DNA of 64,000 nucleotides from Paenibacillus alkalitolerans (GCF_016482785.1 NZ_JAEMXM010000006.1:62001-126000), one strand, 5' to 3'. Shown: positions 25,798 through 36,268, counted from the first letter of the stretch. Notes: generated from the letters alone by a model not told the origin. Made by a program: numbers and translations.

Positions 25798-26841
25798 CTA
25801 AGTTTGGATTGCCATTGAACGGCGCAGCTCTCCGATCTCACTGATCTTGACGGCGCGGTTCAACCGGTAAGACAGCTTCGCGGCAAGCGCAATGCGCTCC
25901 GCCTGCAGTCCGTCATTGCCGTCCACAGGAAGCGGCGCGCCGTTAACGAGGCTGTCGATAAATTTCTCTACTTCTTCCGCATACGCTTGCGTGTACCGTT
26001 CGAGGAAAAAGTGCAGCGGCTTGTCGGAAGAAATTCCCTCTTCTGTACTCACAACGGCCGTATTCGGGTGATCGTTCGCGACGGAGACGCTGCCCTTCGA
26101 GCCAAACACCTCCACGCGCTGATCGTACCCGTATACCGCTTTGCGGCTGTTGTCAATGACGCCAAGAGCCCCGTTGGCAAACTTCAAGGTGATGATCGCG
26201 GTATCGACATCTTCGTATTCGGCAAACACCGGATCGACGAGAACGCCGCCTTGGGCGTACACCTCGACGACCTCGCTGCCGGATAAAAACCTCGCCATGT
26301 CGAAATCGTGGATCGCCATATCCATAAACAGACCGCCCGACACCTTAATATAGTCTCTTGGAGGCGGGCTCGGGTCGCGGGACGTAATCTTCACGATGTG
26401 AGGCGTGCCGATCGTGCCGTCCTCAACATGCTGCCTCACCCGTTTGAAATTATGGTCAAAGCGGCGGTTGAACCCGATTTGGAGCTTGACGCCCGCTTGC
26501 CGGACCGCCTCAATCGCTTCTTCCGTCCGCTCGATCTCCATGCTGACCGGCTTCTCGCAAAAAATATGCTTGCCCGCCAGAGCCGCCTGCTTGATAAGCG
26601 GGACGTGGGTATCCGTGGAGGAACAAATAAACACTGCGTCGATATCCGGGTGCCGGATAATATCGTCGCTGTCTTTGGTCAGTATTCCGATTCCCCGCGC
26701 CGCCGCCCAAGCCTTCAGTTCCTCCCCGGCGAACAGATCGCTGACCGCGACGATCTCAACGTCCGGATGCCGCAGCAAATTATCCGCATGAATTTTCCCG
26801 ATTCGTCCGGCGCCGATAATGCCGACCTTGATTTTGGTCAT
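25798..26841 (-). CDS. iolG: Inositol 2-dehydrogenase
   Basis: A 347-residue Gfo/Idh/MocA oxidoreductase that oxidises myo-inositol to 2-keto-myo-inositol with NAD+. The Rossmann motif is VGIIGAGRIGKIHADNL (about residues 5-21), HIFCEKPVSMEIE (about 91) carries the conserved Lys of the EKP motif, and GLFMDMAIHDFDMARFLSG (about 165-183) has the active-site Asp and His. Thirteen bases after iolJ, inside the iol operon. A paralogue at 35240-36268 may oxidise another stereoisomer. Confidence 0.92.
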   Translation of the reverse strand: MTKIKVGIIGAGRIGKIHADNLLRHPDVEIVAVSDLFAGEELKAWAAARGIGILTKDSDDIIRHPDIDAVFICSSTDTHVPLIKQAALAGKHIFCEKPVSMEIERTEEAIEAVRQAGVKLQIGFNRRFDHNFKRVRQHVEDGTIGTPHIVKITSRDPSPPPRDYIKVSGGLFMDMAIHDFDMARFLSGSEVVEVYAQGGVLVDPVFAEYEDVDTAIITLKFANGALGVIDNSRKAVYGYDQRVEVFGSKGSVSVANDHPNTAVVSTEEGISSDKPLHFFLERYTQAYAEEVEKFIDSLVNGAPLPVDGNDGLQAERIALAAKLSYRLNRAVKISEIGELRRSMAIQT

Positions 26842-26853
26842 CTCCGCTTCCTC

Positions 26854-27717
26854 CTATGCTTTCCCCGCGCTGCCGAACAACCGGATCTTCGCTTGAACCG
26901 ACGCTTGAATCGCTTCACGAGCCGGAATCAAATAGTTCCTCGGATCGTACGCATTGGGGTGTTCTTGTAAGTACGTTCGAATCGTTGCCGTACAAGCCAT
27001 TTGGTTATCGGTGTTGACATTGATTTTAGCTGTGCCCGACGAAATGGCCTGCAGGATCTCTTCGTCCGGCAGGCCGCTGCCGCCGTGCAGAACGAGCGGA
27101 AGGCCGGTAAGGCGGCTGATTTCTTCCATCCGTTTGAAGCCGAGCTTCGGCTGTCCGCGGTAAGGGCCGTGAACGGAGCCGAGCGCGGGAGCCAAACAGT
27201 CAACCCCCGTCTCGCGCGCCAGTCTGACGCAATCCTCGGATACCGCGTACATCCCTTCCGCCTCGTCGACGACGAGATCGTCCTCCCTGCCGGTGATGCG
27301 GCCGAGCTCCGCTTCGACGGAAGCCCCGAGAACATGGGCTGCCTGCGTAACGCGTGACGTTACGCCGATGTTGTGCTCGAGGTCGTGATGCGAAGCGTCG
27401 ATCATGACCGACGTAAATCCGGCATGAAGCGCGCGGATGCATACGTCGTAGGTGGAGCCGTGGTCGAGATGGAGAGCGACGGGAACAGATATCCGGTAAT
27501 GCTCCATCAGCGACCGGACCATCCCCGAAATCGTCTTCAGTCCGCCCATATATGGAATGTAAGGCTCACTGACGCCAAGAATGACAGGGGCTTGTTCGGC
27601 TTCCGCCGCCAGAAGAATCGCCTGCGTGAATTCCAGGTTGTTCAAATTAAATTGCCCTACCGCATATCGTCCCTCCAAAGCCTTGTTCAGCATGGCCGTC
27701 ATTGAAACGAGCGTCAT
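26854..27717 (-). CDS. iolJ: 6-phospho-5-dehydro-2-deoxy-gluconate aldolase
   Basis: A 287-residue class II (zinc) aldolase of the fructose-bisphosphate aldolase family. In an iol operon this member cleaves DKGP to dihydroxyacetone phosphate and malonate semialdehyde. LHLDHGSTYDVC holds the zinc His and catalytic Asp (about residue 82), and LVLHGGSGLPDEEI the phosphate loop (about 205). ATG at 27717 is used; upstream GTG codons in the frame would overlap the ribosome site GGAGG. Downstream of iolA by 40 bases. Confidence 0.92.
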   Translation of the reverse strand: MTLVSMTAMLNKALEGRYAVGQFNLNNLEFTQAILLAAEAEQAPVILGVSEPYIPYMGGLKTISGMVRSLMEHYRISVPVALHLDHGSTYDVCIRALHAGFTSVMIDASHHDLEHNIGVTSRVTQAAHVLGASVEAELGRITGREDDLVVDEAEGMYAVSEDCVRLARETGVDCLAPALGSVHGPYRGQPKLGFKRMEEISRLTGLPLVLHGGSGLPDEEILQAISSGTAKINVNTDNQMACTATIRTYLQEHPNAYDPRNYLIPAREAIQASVQAKIRLFGSAGKA

Positions 27718-27757
27718 TGGATGTTCTACCTCCGAATGTCCGATTTCCACCGCCCGG

Positions 27758-29203
27758 TTACCAGCGGGTCGTTACCATTTTCTTGCGGGTGTAGAATTCA
27801 ACGCCGTCCATGCCGTTCGCGTGCAGATCGCCGTAGAACGACTTCTTCCAGCCCGAGAACGGGAAGAACGCCATTGGCGCCGGAACCCCCAAGTTGACGC
27901 CCAGCATGCCTGCATCGATCGTTTCGCGGAATTGCCGCATCGAAGCCCCGCTTCTTGTAAAGAGACAAGCCCCGTTGGCGAATTCCGAACGGTTGGCGAC
28001 CTCAATCGCCTCTTCCAGCGTGTCGGCACGAACGATGGACAGCACCGGAGCGAATATTTCGTCTTCCCAAATCTTCATCCCCGCTTGCACTTGATCGAAC
28101 ACGGTCGGACCGACGAAGTAGCCTTTGCCTTCGCAAGCCGCGTCCTTGCGGCCGTCACGCAGCAGCAGCGCGCCTTCCTTCTCCCCGATCTCGATATATT
28201 TCAATGTCCGTTCTTTATGAGGTCCGCGGATGACCGGTCCTAGGAACACACCTTCCTCCAGCCCGTTCCCGATCGTCAATGTATCGGCCGCATCGACCAG
28301 CTTGCCGACGAGCTCGTCCCCGATTTCTCCGACCGCCACGACGACGGAGCATGCCATGCACCGTTCGCCCGCCGAGCCGAACGCGGCGTTAATAATTTCT
28401 TTGACGGCCAGATTCAGGTCCGCATCAGGCATGACGATCGAGTGGTTTTTCGCTCCGGCGAGCGCTTGTACCCGTTTCCCGTTCGCGGAAGCCGTCTTGT
28501 ATACGTACTCGGCCACAGGCTGGGAGCCGACGAAGGAAACCGCGATGACGGACGGATGCTCCAAGATGCCGTTTACGACATCATGCGCCCCGTGCACGAT
28601 ATTGAATACGCCGGCAGGCAGCCCCGCCTCGTGGAACAGCTCGGCCAGACGGTTCGCCAGCAGAGGCGTCCGCTCCGACGGCTTCAGCACGAATGTATTG
28701 CCGCAGGCGATCGCCAGCGGGAACATCCAGCACGGCACCATCATCGGGAAGTTGAACGGCGTGATGCCGCCGACGACGCCCACGGGATACCGGAACATGC
28801 CGGATTCCAGGTTCGTTGCGATATCGGGAAGCTGCTTGCCCATCATCAAATTCGGGGCGCCCGCGGCGAACTCCACGCATTCGATTCCGCGCTGCACCTC
28901 GCCGTAGGCTTCGGTGTAGCTTTTGCCGTTCTCGAGCGTGACGAGGCGGGCCAGCTCTTCCCAATGCTCCACCAGCAGCTGTTGGTACTTGAACAGCACT
29001 CTTGCCCGGCGGGGAACCGGTGTGCGGCTCCAAGTTTTAAACGCTTCTTTGGCGTTCTGAACGGCTTGATCGACATCTTGCTTCATGGACAGAGGCACAT
29101 AAGCGAGCGCTTCTTCGGTTGCCGGGTTATATACGGTTTCGGTTTTGTCCGTTTGCGCCTCTACCCATTGTCCTCCGATCCAGTTCCTCAATACTTGCGT
29201 CAT
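27758..29203 (-). CDS. iolA: Malonate-semialdehyde / methylmalonate-semialdehyde dehydrogenase
   Basis: A 481-residue CoA-acylating aldehyde dehydrogenase (MmsA/IolA type). It oxidises malonate semialdehyde to acetyl-CoA and CO2 with NAD+, the last step of the pathway. Visible motifs are [20 protein letters not shown] in the cofactor domain, [12 protein letters not shown], and the nucleophile in [12 protein letters not shown] (Cys near 284). Length is typical (about 485). It lies 36 bases downstream of iolC. Confidence 0.95.
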   Translation of the reverse strand: MTQVLRNWIGGQWVEAQTDKTETVYNPATEEALAYVPLSMKQDVDQAVQNAKEAFKTWSRTPVPRRARVLFKYQQLLVEHWEELARLVTLENGKSYTEAYGEVQRGIECVEFAAGAPNLMMGKQLPDIATNLESGMFRYPVGVVGGITPFNFPMMVPCWMFPLAIACGNTFVLKPSERTPLLANRLAELFHEAGLPAGVFNIVHGAHDVVNGILEHPSVIAVSFVGSQPVAEYVYKTASANGKRVQALAGAKNHSIVMPDADLNLAVKEIINAAFGSAGERCMACSVVVAVGEIGDELVGKLVDAADTLTIGNGLEEGVFLGPVIRGPHKERTLKYIEIGEKEGALLLRDGRKDAACEGKGYFVGPTVFDQVQAGMKIWEDEIFAPVLSIVRADTLEEAIEVANRSEFANGACLFTRSGASMRQFRETIDAGMLGVNLGVPAPMAFFPFSGWKKSFYGDLHANGMDGVEFYTRKKMVTTRW

Positions 29204-29239
29204 GGTGCAAGCCCCTTTCTGCTTGGTATGAATATTGTC

Positions 29240-30253
29240 TTATACAACAATTTCTCCGCGCTCGCAGCGAGCGATATATTCGTGTACTTGCTCCGCGGCC
29301 GGCATCGCATCGGAGCAGCTGTGGCTCGAGATGACGATGCAGGCGGCGGCGCTTCCGTACTCCATGCTCTTTTCCAGCGTCCAGCCTTGCGTCAGTCCGT
29401 ACAAGAAGCCTGCCGCGTAAGAATCGCCTGCGCCGAACGTCTTGACGACCTTCGCCGGAAACGACTTGGCCCGGTGGCTCGCGCCGTCTTTCGTATAAGC
29501 GATCGAGCCTTCTTTTCCGTGCTTGATAATGACGATCTTGGCGGAGTGATCGAACCACTTGGCGGCGGTCACTTGATCGCTGCGTTCCGGATTATGCTCG
29601 AACCGCTCCATCATATCGAATTCTTCGCGTGTACCCAGGATGATGTCGCATTTTTCCGCTGCCAGGTTGTAGTAAACTGCGGTTTCCTCGGAAGAGGTCC
29701 ATGTATAAGGGCGGTAATCGAGATCGAAAACGATGACGGCTCCATGTTTCTTCGCATAATGCAGCGACTGGAACACCGCTTCCCGGGACGGGCTTTGCGC
29801 CAATGCGGTCCCCGAGATGAGAAGCATCTTCGTTCGAGAGATGAGCTCCTCGCTCACTTCGCCCGGCGTTAATTTAAGGTCGGCGACGTTGTCGCGGTAC
29901 ATTAGAATGCTGCAATCGGTCGGACTCTTGATTTCCGTGAATGCGAGCCCTGTAACCGCCCCGGTGCTGTCCGTCACTACGTTGACGGTGTCGATCCGAT
30001 TGTCCGTTAAGTAGCTGTGAATGAAGCGTCCCATCTGATCGTCGGCGATCTTTCCGATGAACGCCGTCTTCAGGCCGAAGCGCGACATCCCGATGGTAAT
30101 GTTGGCCGGAGAGCCTCCCACATACTTCGTGAAAGTTCTGGTCTGTTCCATCGGGCGGTTGATCTCGTTGGCGTTCAGGTCGATGCAAAGCCTGCCGATC
30201 GCCGTGAAATCGATGCTTTTGCCGGAAGGAAAACTAATATAAGCCGTTGTCAT
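29240..30253 (-). CDS. iolC: 5-dehydro-2-deoxygluconokinase
   Basis: A 337-residue PfkB-family kinase that phosphorylates 2-deoxy-5-keto-gluconate (DKG) to DKGP using ATP. The N-terminal GRLCIDLNANEINRPM and KYVGGSPANITIGMSRFGL (about residues 43-61) fit IolC, and the PfkB signature near the C-terminus is KTFGAGDSYAAGFLYGL with the catalytic Asp near 290. Four bases separate it from iolE. Confidence 0.94.
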   Translation of the reverse strand: MTTAYISFPSGKSIDFTAIGRLCIDLNANEINRPMEQTRTFTKYVGGSPANITIGMSRFGLKTAFIGKIADDQMGRFIHSYLTDNRIDTVNVVTDSTGAVTGLAFTEIKSPTDCSILMYRDNVADLKLTPGEVSEELISRTKMLLISGTALAQSPSREAVFQSLHYAKKHGAVIVFDLDYRPYTWTSSEETAVYYNLAAEKCDIILGTREEFDMMERFEHNPERSDQVTAAKWFDHSAKIVIIKHGKEGSIAYTKDGASHRAKSFPAKVVKTFGAGDSYAAGFLYGLTQGWTLEKSMEYGSAAACIVISSHSCSDAMPAAEQVHEYIARCERGEIVV

Positions 30254-30256
30254 CGT

Positions 30257-31168
30257 TCATTCCCCCGCTTTCGCTGAAACTAAGGATTCAAGATAAGCCA
30301 GCGCTTTGCTTGCGTATTCATATGGCGGATGCTCCGCCGGATCCTGCTCGCCCTCGAGCATCGCCCAACCTCTGTAGCCCCGGTCAACGAGCTCCGCGAC
30401 GATCGGCTGGAAATCGAGATCCCCGGTACCCGGCAAAGTAAATACCCCTTTGCGGACGCAGGTGATGAAATCGGACTTTTCCGCTCTCGCTTGCTCCAGC
30501 ACCGCATTGCGAACGTCCTTCAGATGCACGTAAGCGATGCGGTCGTAATGCTTGCGCAGCACGCTCAGCGGATCCGCCCCTCCGTAATAGGCATGACCGG
30601 TGTCATAGAGAAGGAAGACCAACTCCGGATCGGTGAGCTTCATCAGCATGTCGATCTCTTCCGGACGCTCCACGACAGTGCCGCCGTGGTGATGATACGT
30701 AAGCTGCAATCCGTACTCCCTCGCGATCGCACCGGCAGCGTTCAGCCCTTCGGCCAAGCTTTCCCAGCCTTCACGGTCCAGCCTCAACACTTGCTTCTCG
30801 CGAGGAGTCCTGCGCGGATCGAAATGCAAGGATCCTCCGATCTCGCACGTACTGATGACGGTGCTGCCCATCTCCTTAAGAAATTTGGCGTGTTCCCGGT
30901 ACGCCTGCAGCTCTTGTTCCCGGTACGCCGGGTCCGAGAACAGCACGGATTTCCATTGGGAAACAAGCTGGATGTTTCTTGCGGCCAGTTCCCGCTTGAG
31001 CTCCTGAATGTCGCGCGGATACTTCCTCCCCATCTCGGTCCCCTTCAATCCTAGCCGCTGCATATCGTTAACGATTTGCTCGAACGTCGTGCCGTCTCCG
31101 TGCTCCCGAACGTCTTCCCCAACCCAATTGATCGGATGCGCACCTAATTGAAACGGAAAATCGGGCAT
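30257..31168 (-). CDS. iolE: Myo-inosose-2 dehydratase
   Basis: A 303-residue xylose-isomerase-like TIM barrel. IolE removes water from 2-keto-myo-inositol to give 3D-(3,5/4)-trihydroxycyclohexane-1,2-dione. The start PFQLGAHPINWVGEDVREHG and TYHHHGGTVVERPEEIDML and YDTGHAYYGG are characteristic; the His, Glu and Asp residues would bind the metal. ATG at 31168 follows GAGGGG at good distance. Twenty-nine bases after iolD. Confidence 0.93.
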   Translation of the reverse strand: MPDFPFQLGAHPINWVGEDVREHGDGTTFEQIVNDMQRLGLKGTEMGRKYPRDIQELKRELAARNIQLVSQWKSVLFSDPAYREQELQAYREHAKFLKEMGSTVISTCEIGGSLHFDPRRTPREKQVLRLDREGWESLAEGLNAAGAIAREYGLQLTYHHHGGTVVERPEEIDMLMKLTDPELVFLLYDTGHAYYGGADPLSVLRKHYDRIAYVHLKDVRNAVLEQARAEKSDFITCVRKGVFTLPGTGDLDFQPIVAELVDRGYRGWAMLEGEQDPAEHPPYEYASKALAYLESLVSAKAGE

Positions 31169-31197
31169 CGTATCATCCCCTCTCGGACTTTTGGAAA

Positions 31198-33063
31198 TCA
31201 ATATGATTTAGCCTCTTGAATCTTTGCTTTCATTTCCCGATGCGCCGCGACGACCTTCTCGCTGACGGAAACCTCCGGCACGCCGACGTTCCACCAAGAC
31301 TCGTAATTGCCCGTATTCGTTCCGGGTACGACGGGAATCTCGATCAAAGTCGTAATCTGCTCGCGCTTCGCTTGCTCCAGTGCCGCCTTCAGTTCATCGG
31401 CCGTGGATGCTTTATAAGCTTTGGCGCCGAGGCTTCGGGCGTGAGCGGCGAAATCGATCGGCATGTAACCGCCCGTGAGCCGGCCCGTCTCGCGGTCCCG
31501 ATAGCGGAACTCGTTGCCGAAGCCGTCGCTTCCGTGCGCCCGCTGAAGATTGTGAATGCACTGGAAGCCGTGATTGTTGAACAGCAGCACCGTAATCTTC
31601 GTACTTTCCTGCAGGCTGGTCACGAGCTCCGAGTGGAGCATGAGATAGCTGCCGTCCCCGACGACCGCGTACACTTCGCGTCCGGGCTCCGCCATAGCCG
31701 CGCCGAAAGCGCCGCTCACTTCGTAGCCCATACAGGAAAAACCGTATTCCATATGGTACGTCTTCGGCTCCGAGGCTCTCCACAGCCGGTGCAGGTCGCC
31801 CGGCAGGCTGCCTGCGGCGCACACAACGACGGCGTTGGGATCGACCGTCTCCTGAATAACTCCGAGCGCTCTCGTCTGGGCGAGCCCTTCCTGATGCTCT
31901 AGTGAATAAAGCCGCTCCACCTCAGCATCCCACCGGCGTTTCAAGTCCGAGACTTCATTGTTTTCGTAACCGCTTGAATAACCCCTCTCCGCCAATGCGG
32001 AGCTAAGCGCTTTCAACCCAAGCTTCGCATCGCACGTCAGAGCGGCTCCTCCCCACTTGGCCGCATCCGGCGTGTTGACATTGATGTTCACAAATTGGAT
32101 GCTGGAGTGCATGAATGCCGATTTGGACGAAGTAGTGAAATCGGAATACCGCGTGCCCACACCGATTACCACATCCGCTTCTTTGGCCAGCAGGTTGGCG
32201 GCCAGCGCTCCGGTAACCCCGATCGCTCCGACGTTCAGCGGATGATCCCACGCAAGCGCGCTCTTTCCCGCTTGGGTCTCGGCAACCGGTATGCCGAACG
32301 CTTCGGCAAACTCGCGAAGCTCCCGCATAGCTTCGGAATAGTGAACGCCGCCTCCCGCAATAAGCAGCGGTCTTTTCTTGCTCATGAGCAGCTCGGCCGC
32401 TCTCTTCACCGCGGCTTCCGCCGGAGGTCTCCGGTCAACGTAATGGACACGCTTATCGAAGAACTCTGCGGGATAGTCGTACGCCTCCGCCTGCACGTCC
32501 TGCGGGAGCGCCAGCGTAACCGCTCCCGTCTCCGCCGGGTCGGTCAACACCCGCATCGCCTGCAGCGCCGCCGACATCAATTGTTCCGGCCGAACGATGC
32601 GGTCCCAATATTTGCTCACCGCTTTGAACGAGTCGTTCGCCGAAACCGTATAATCGCTAGCCACCTCGAGCTGTTGGAGAACGGGGTCCGGTTGGCGCGA
32701 CGCGAAATTGTCCCCTGGAAGCAGCAGAACGGGAATCCGGTTTACGGTAGCCGTCGCGGCAGCCGTCACCATGTTCAGCGCTCCCGGACCGATGGAGGAA
32801 GTGCAGGCGAAAATTTGCTTCCGATTTTTCTGTTTCGCGTAAGCGGCCGCCGCATGAACCATGCCTTGCTCATTTTTGCCCTGAATCAGAATCAGATCGC
32901 CCGGGCTCCGTTCCAACGCCTCGCCGATTCCGGTCACATTGCCGTGACCGAAGATGCCCATGACGCCGCGGATGAACTTTGTCTCCTCGCCGTCGACCGA
33001 AATGTACTGGGCATCGAGAAACCGCAGCAAAGCTTGAGCCATCGTTAAACGTATCTTTGCCAT
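31198..33063 (-). CDS. iolD: 3D-(3,5/4)-trihydroxycyclohexane-1,2-dione hydrolase
   Basis: A 621-residue thiamine-diphosphate enzyme that opens the ring of THcHDO to 5-deoxy-glucuronate. It has the usual three domains: N-terminal pyrimidine-binding ([18 protein letters not shown]), central ([15 protein letters not shown]), and C-terminal cofactor domain with [18 protein letters not shown] and NNHGFQ for Mg and pyrophosphate binding. ATG at 33063 follows CGGAGG. First gene of the iol operon; its promoter is bracketed by two GCGC-core operators. Confidence 0.95.
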   Translation of the reverse strand: MAKIRLTMAQALLRFLDAQYISVDGEETKFIRGVMGIFGHGNVTGIGEALERSPGDLILIQGKNEQGMVHAAAAYAKQKNRKQIFACTSSIGPGALNMVTAAATATVNRIPVLLLPGDNFASRQPDPVLQQLEVASDYTVSANDSFKAVSKYWDRIVRPEQLMSAALQAMRVLTDPAETGAVTLALPQDVQAEAYDYPAEFFDKRVHYVDRRPPAEAAVKRAAELLMSKKRPLLIAGGGVHYSEAMRELREFAEAFGIPVAETQAGKSALAWDHPLNVGAIGVTGALAANLLAKEADVVIGVGTRYSDFTTSSKSAFMHSSIQFVNINVNTPDAAKWGGAALTCDAKLGLKALSSALAERGYSSGYENNEVSDLKRRWDAEVERLYSLEHQEGLAQTRALGVIQETVDPNAVVVCAAGSLPGDLHRLWRASEPKTYHMEYGFSCMGYEVSGAFGAAMAEPGREVYAVVGDGSYLMLHSELVTSLQESTKITVLLFNNHGFQCIHNLQRAHGSDGFGNEFRYRDRETGRLTGGYMPIDFAAHARSLGAKAYKASTADELKAALEQAKREQITTLIEIPVVPGTNTGNYESWWNVGVPEVSVSEKVVAAHREMKAKIQEAKSY

Positions 33064-33080
33064 AGCTATCCTCCGTTTTT

Positions 33081-33096
33081 GATTAAGCGCTTTACC
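33081..33096. promoter_or_regulatory. LacI-type operator at the iolD start site
   Basis: GATTAAGCGCTTTACC is a LacI/GalR-type palindrome with a GCGC core. An extended -10 (TGGTATGTT, minus strand, 33104-33112) lies just upstream, putting the start site at the operator edge, so a bound repressor would block transcription directly. Confidence 0.8.
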
Positions 33097-33150
33097 AAAC
33101 AAAAACATACCATCATTCCAACTTGAATAAGTTCAGTTACAATACAAGCA

Positions 33151-33166
33151 GGTTAAGCGCTTTTTC
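33151..33166. promoter_or_regulatory. Second LacI-type operator upstream of iolD
   Basis: GGTTAAGCGCTTTTTC shares the AAGCGCTT core with 33081-33096. The centres are 70 bases apart (close to seven helical turns), which suits looping repression across the promoter. Confidence 0.75.
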
Positions 33167-33285
33167 TAATAGGATACACCCTTCCAAGTGTCTCCACAAT
33201 ACTTTTTAGAAGAAAAGTAGAGGTGCAGCGGATATTTTGTTCCGTTAGACCAATAACTGCCGCAAACTCATCACTGCAGCGTTGT

Positions 33286-34116
33286 TTACGGGAAATATTT
33301 GCGCACGATGCTTTCCGTCGTTTCCTTTCCGGTCCGAATCGTTCTTTCGATATCCCAATCCCAGTATTCCGGCCTGAACAACTCAACGGAAACCATATCA
33401 CTGTAGCCGATCTCCCGAAGCGTGCCCAATATTGCATCCAAATTCACACAGCCGTGCCCCGGCCACACGCGGTGACGATCACGCAGCGCGCCCGCCGGCA
33501 AGTCCTCGCAATCGTCTATGTGGAACACGAAAATTTTGGCCGGATCCGCCTGCCGCAAATCGTCAAGCCTCGAGTTCATCGCGTGGAAATGGAAGCAGTC
33601 AAGCACGACGCCGATATTGTCGCGATCCGCCGCCTTCACGATGTCGTACGCTTGTCCGAACGTATTGACCGAGCAGTTCGGATAACCGACGAATTCGAAA
33701 GCCAAGCTTACGCCGTACGGCTGCGCGCGGTCAGACAAATCATGAAGCACCCGGACCGTCTCGTCTTGAATTTGCATTCTCGTATAATCGCCGACATCGA
33801 AGGTAGGAACTACAATAATTTTCTTGCAATCGATAACGTCCCCGATTTCGCACAGGAACTTCAGATCGTCGACGATTTGCCTGTAACCGGCCTCATCCCG
33901 AAAGCTGATGAATTCGAGAGCGTTAAACGCGAAAGGTTTGATCCGGCCTCTGTCAAAAAATTGTTTCAGATGTTCCGCCGCATGTTCCTTTAAATAGTCT
34001 TTGAGCTTATCCAGGCGTATCTCTATGAGGTCGTATCCATGCTTCTCGCAGTATTCCAGATCCGTCTTAAGCGTGGAATTTTTCATCGTCGTGGCTTGGT
34101 TGAATGCAATTTTCAT
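33286..34116 (-). CDS. iolI: 2-keto-myo-inositol isomerase
   Basis: A 276-residue TIM-barrel isomerase very close in pattern to B. subtilis IolI: FNQATTMKNSTLKTDLEYCE at the start, LAFEFVGYPNCSVNTF, VVLDCFHFHAMNSRLDDL, FHIDDCEDLPAG, RVWPGHGCVNLDAIL and VSVELFRPEYWDW. It interconverts inosose isomers, linking D-chiro- or other inositols to the main pathway. Conserved Glu, Asp, His and Glu residues bind the metal. ATG at 34116 follows TTGGAGGCG. It has its own operator (34138-34153) and is about 220 bases upstream of iolD. Confidence 0.92.
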   Translation of the reverse strand: MKIAFNQATTMKNSTLKTDLEYCEKHGYDLIEIRLDKLKDYLKEHAAEHLKQFFDRGRIKPFAFNALEFISFRDEAGYRQIVDDLKFLCEIGDVIDCKKIIVVPTFDVGDYTRMQIQDETVRVLHDLSDRAQPYGVSLAFEFVGYPNCSVNTFGQAYDIVKAADRDNIGVVLDCFHFHAMNSRLDDLRQADPAKIFVFHIDDCEDLPAGALRDRHRVWPGHGCVNLDAILGTLREIGYSDMVSVELFRPEYWDWDIERTIRTGKETTESIVRKYFP

Positions 34117-34137
34117 AAAACGCCTCCAATGAAAAAA

Positions 34138-34153
34138 GGTTAATCGATTACCC
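34138..34153. promoter_or_regulatory. LacI-type operator of iolI (TCGA core)
   Basis: GGTTAATCGATTACCC is a near-perfect palindrome 22 bases upstream of the iolI start. The core is TCGA, unlike the GCGC core at iolD and the transporter, but like the site at 42381-42396. Confidence 0.75.
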
Positions 34154-34176
34154 AACATGTGCAATAAGACCCATCA

Positions 34177-35175
34177 TCACCCGTACGGGCCGGTAGAACC
34201 GCGAACTACAAGCTTCGGAAACATTCGTATGGATTGTCTTGACGTATCCTTCTGTTCAATATGGTTTACGATGACTTCCATCGCCTTCTTACCCAATTCG
34301 TGGACCGGCATGGCAATCGAAGAAAGCTCGGGATGCACGATCCGGCACCAAGGCGTATCATCGAAACCGATGACGGAAAGCTCGCCCGGAACGGCGATGC
34401 CGCGATTTCTGGCAGCCCGCAGCGCACCGGCGGCCATTACATCGTTGCAGCCGAATATGGCGCTTGGTCTGTTGTCCAAATCCAACAGCCTCCCGCAGGC
34501 TTTCTCCCCCTCATCCAATCCGGAACCGGCATATATGACAAGACCGTCTTCTTCGCCAATACCGGCGGACTGCAAAGCCGCGAAATAGCCTCTAACCCGC
34601 TCCGCTCCGCTGTAAGAGTGCTCGGCGATGACCCCGATCCGTCTGTGGCCCAGAGAAATAAGGTGTTCCGCGGCCGCAAACCCGCCCATGAAATCGTCCA
34701 CCGTAACACAGTCGACCGACAATTGCGGCTTCTCGAAAGCGAACAGCACGACCGGCACTTTCTCGTCGATAAGCGCTTGCAGCAGCGGTTCGTTTTGGAA
34801 TTTGGAAGCGATGATAAACCCGTCGGCGCGCTTTTGCCGCATTAACGCGATATGCCTGGCTTCCTTCCCGGCATCGTTATCCGTGCTGCACATGACGATG
34901 CTAAAGCCTGCGTCCTGGCCGCATTCCTCGATGTGCTTCAAATATTGCGCATAAACCGGATTATCGATGTCGGGAATCAACAGCGCGATCTGATAAGTAA
35001 ACTTTCCCTTCATCGCCGATGCCAGGACGTTGGGATGGTACTGGAGCTCATCGATTATTTTCTGTACTTTCTTCCTTGTTTTATCGCTGATTCTGCCGTT
35101 ATTGTTAATAACCTTCGATACGGTCGCCGTTGAAACCCCGGCGATCCTGGCGATATCGTATATTGTGGTTTTCAT
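34177..35175 (-). CDS. Second LacI-family repressor of the inositol locus
   Basis: A 332-residue LacI/GalR protein with HTH TTIYDIARIAGVSTATVSKV, sugar-binding core IALLIPDIDNPVYAQYLKHI, and PSAIFGCNDVMAAGALRAAR. It is a paralogue of the repressor at 23872-24876. ATG at 35175 matches the usual LacI start but has only a weak ribosome site; earlier in-frame codons exist up to 35232. It lies between the MocA-like dehydrogenase and iolI, about 60 bases from each, on the same strand. Confidence 0.9.
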   Translation of the reverse strand: MKTTIYDIARIAGVSTATVSKVINNNGRISDKTRKKVQKIIDELQYHPNVLASAMKGKFTYQIALLIPDIDNPVYAQYLKHIEECGQDAGFSIVMCSTDNDAGKEARHIALMRQKRADGFIIASKFQNEPLLQALIDEKVPVVLFAFEKPQLSVDCVTVDDFMGGFAAAEHLISLGHRRIGVIAEHSYSGAERVRGYFAALQSAGIGEEDGLVIYAGSGLDEGEKACGRLLDLDNRPSAIFGCNDVMAAGALRAARNRGIAVPGELSVIGFDDTPWCRIVHPELSSIAMPVHELGKKAMEVIVNHIEQKDTSRQSIRMFPKLVVRGSTGPYG

Positions 35176-35239
35176 GGTCACTTTTCCCGTCATTTTTTCT
35201 TCCATTGTACTTGATCGGCAGGAAAATACCATCCCTTTA

Positions 35240-36268
35240 CTACTTTGTGTCTCGCCGCCTCAATTCACTCAGCTCGACCTTGCTTCCGGTTTCGAACGCC
35301 AATTGCGCCGCGGCTGCGATTTCGAGCGCGGCTTTGCCGTCTTCCTCCGTAACCGCCGGCCTTTCTCCCGATCTCAGACAATCGATATAATGCTGCATCT
35401 CCAACTGGAAAGCGTCCCTAAATCGTTCCGGAAATGCGGGCACGATATCATGCAGACCGCCTTTAGGAGTCAATATTTTCACGTCGTGATGTCGAAGCGA
35501 GCCGACGACGATCGTACCTTCGGTGCCGATGACCTCCGCACGAATATCGTAACCGTACAAAGCGATGCGGCTGCTCTCGATATCTCCCGCCGCGCCGGAG
35601 TCGAACGTCAAATACGTCAATGACTGGTCCACGTCTCCGAGCCGTTCCATAAACTCGTTGACCAATACGCTGCCGTGAGCCGCGACGCTGCACGCCTCAG
35701 CGCCCATCAGAAAGCGCGCGGCGTCGTAGTCGTGTATCGCCATGTCTAGAAACATGCCGCCGCTGTTCTTGATGAACTGTGCGGGAGGGGAGACAGGATC
35801 GCGGGAAACGGCTTTAAAATAAACCGGCTTTCCGATATCTCCAGCCGCAATGCGCCGTTTCGCTTCGGCATATGCCGGGTCGAACCGCCTCATGAAGCCG
35901 ACCTGGCAAAGCACTCCGTGCTCGCGGATTGCTTCAATCACTGCATCCGCTTCTTCCAGATGGCGGGTTAACGGCTTTTCCACGAAAATGTGTTTGCCGT
36001 GCTCCGCCGCTTTAATAGCCATTTCGGCATGAGTACCCGTAGGTGTTGCTATGACGAGGGCATCGATGTCGGGATCCGTAAACAAGCTCTCGGGATCTTT
36101 CGTCCATCGGTCCAAACCCAACTCCCGTGCCGTTCTCTCCGCTTGCACCGCAACCGTGTCCGCGACGCATACGAGCTTGGCGCCCTTCACTTTGGATGCC
36201 AAATTGTCCGCATGCCAATAGCCTAGCCTGCCCAACCCCATGACCGCGCAGCGTATCGTTTCTCTCAT
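35240..36268 (-). CDS. Gfo/Idh/MocA-family dehydrogenase (inositol type)
   Basis: A 342-residue NAD(P)-dependent oxidoreductase. The N-terminal Rossmann motif is AVMGLGRLGYWHADNLASKV, EKPLTRHLEEADA (about 92) has the EKP lysine and GMFLDMAIHDYDAARFLMG (about 165-183) the active-site Asp-His pair. It is most like inositol dehydrogenases, as is iolG here. In rhizobial rhizopine loci the equivalent gene is mocA. It lies 30 bases after the transporter ATPase gene and is probably in its operon. Probable substrates are scyllo-inositol, D-chiro-inositol or a demethylated product; the precise one is unknown. Confidence 0.88.
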   Translation of the reverse strand: MRETIRCAVMGLGRLGYWHADNLASKVKGAKLVCVADTVAVQAERTARELGLDRWTKDPESLFTDPDIDALVIATPTGTHAEMAIKAAEHGKHIFVEKPLTRHLEEADAVIEAIREHGVLCQVGFMRRFDPAYAEAKRRIAAGDIGKPVYFKAVSRDPVSPPAQFIKNSGGMFLDMAIHDYDAARFLMGAEACSVAAHGSVLVNEFMERLGDVDQSLTYLTFDSGAAGDIESSRIALYGYDIRAEVIGTEGTIVVGSLRHHDVKILTPKGGLHDIVPAFPERFRDAFQLEMQHYIDCLRSGERPAVTEEDGKAALEIAAAAQLAFETGSKVELSELRRRDTK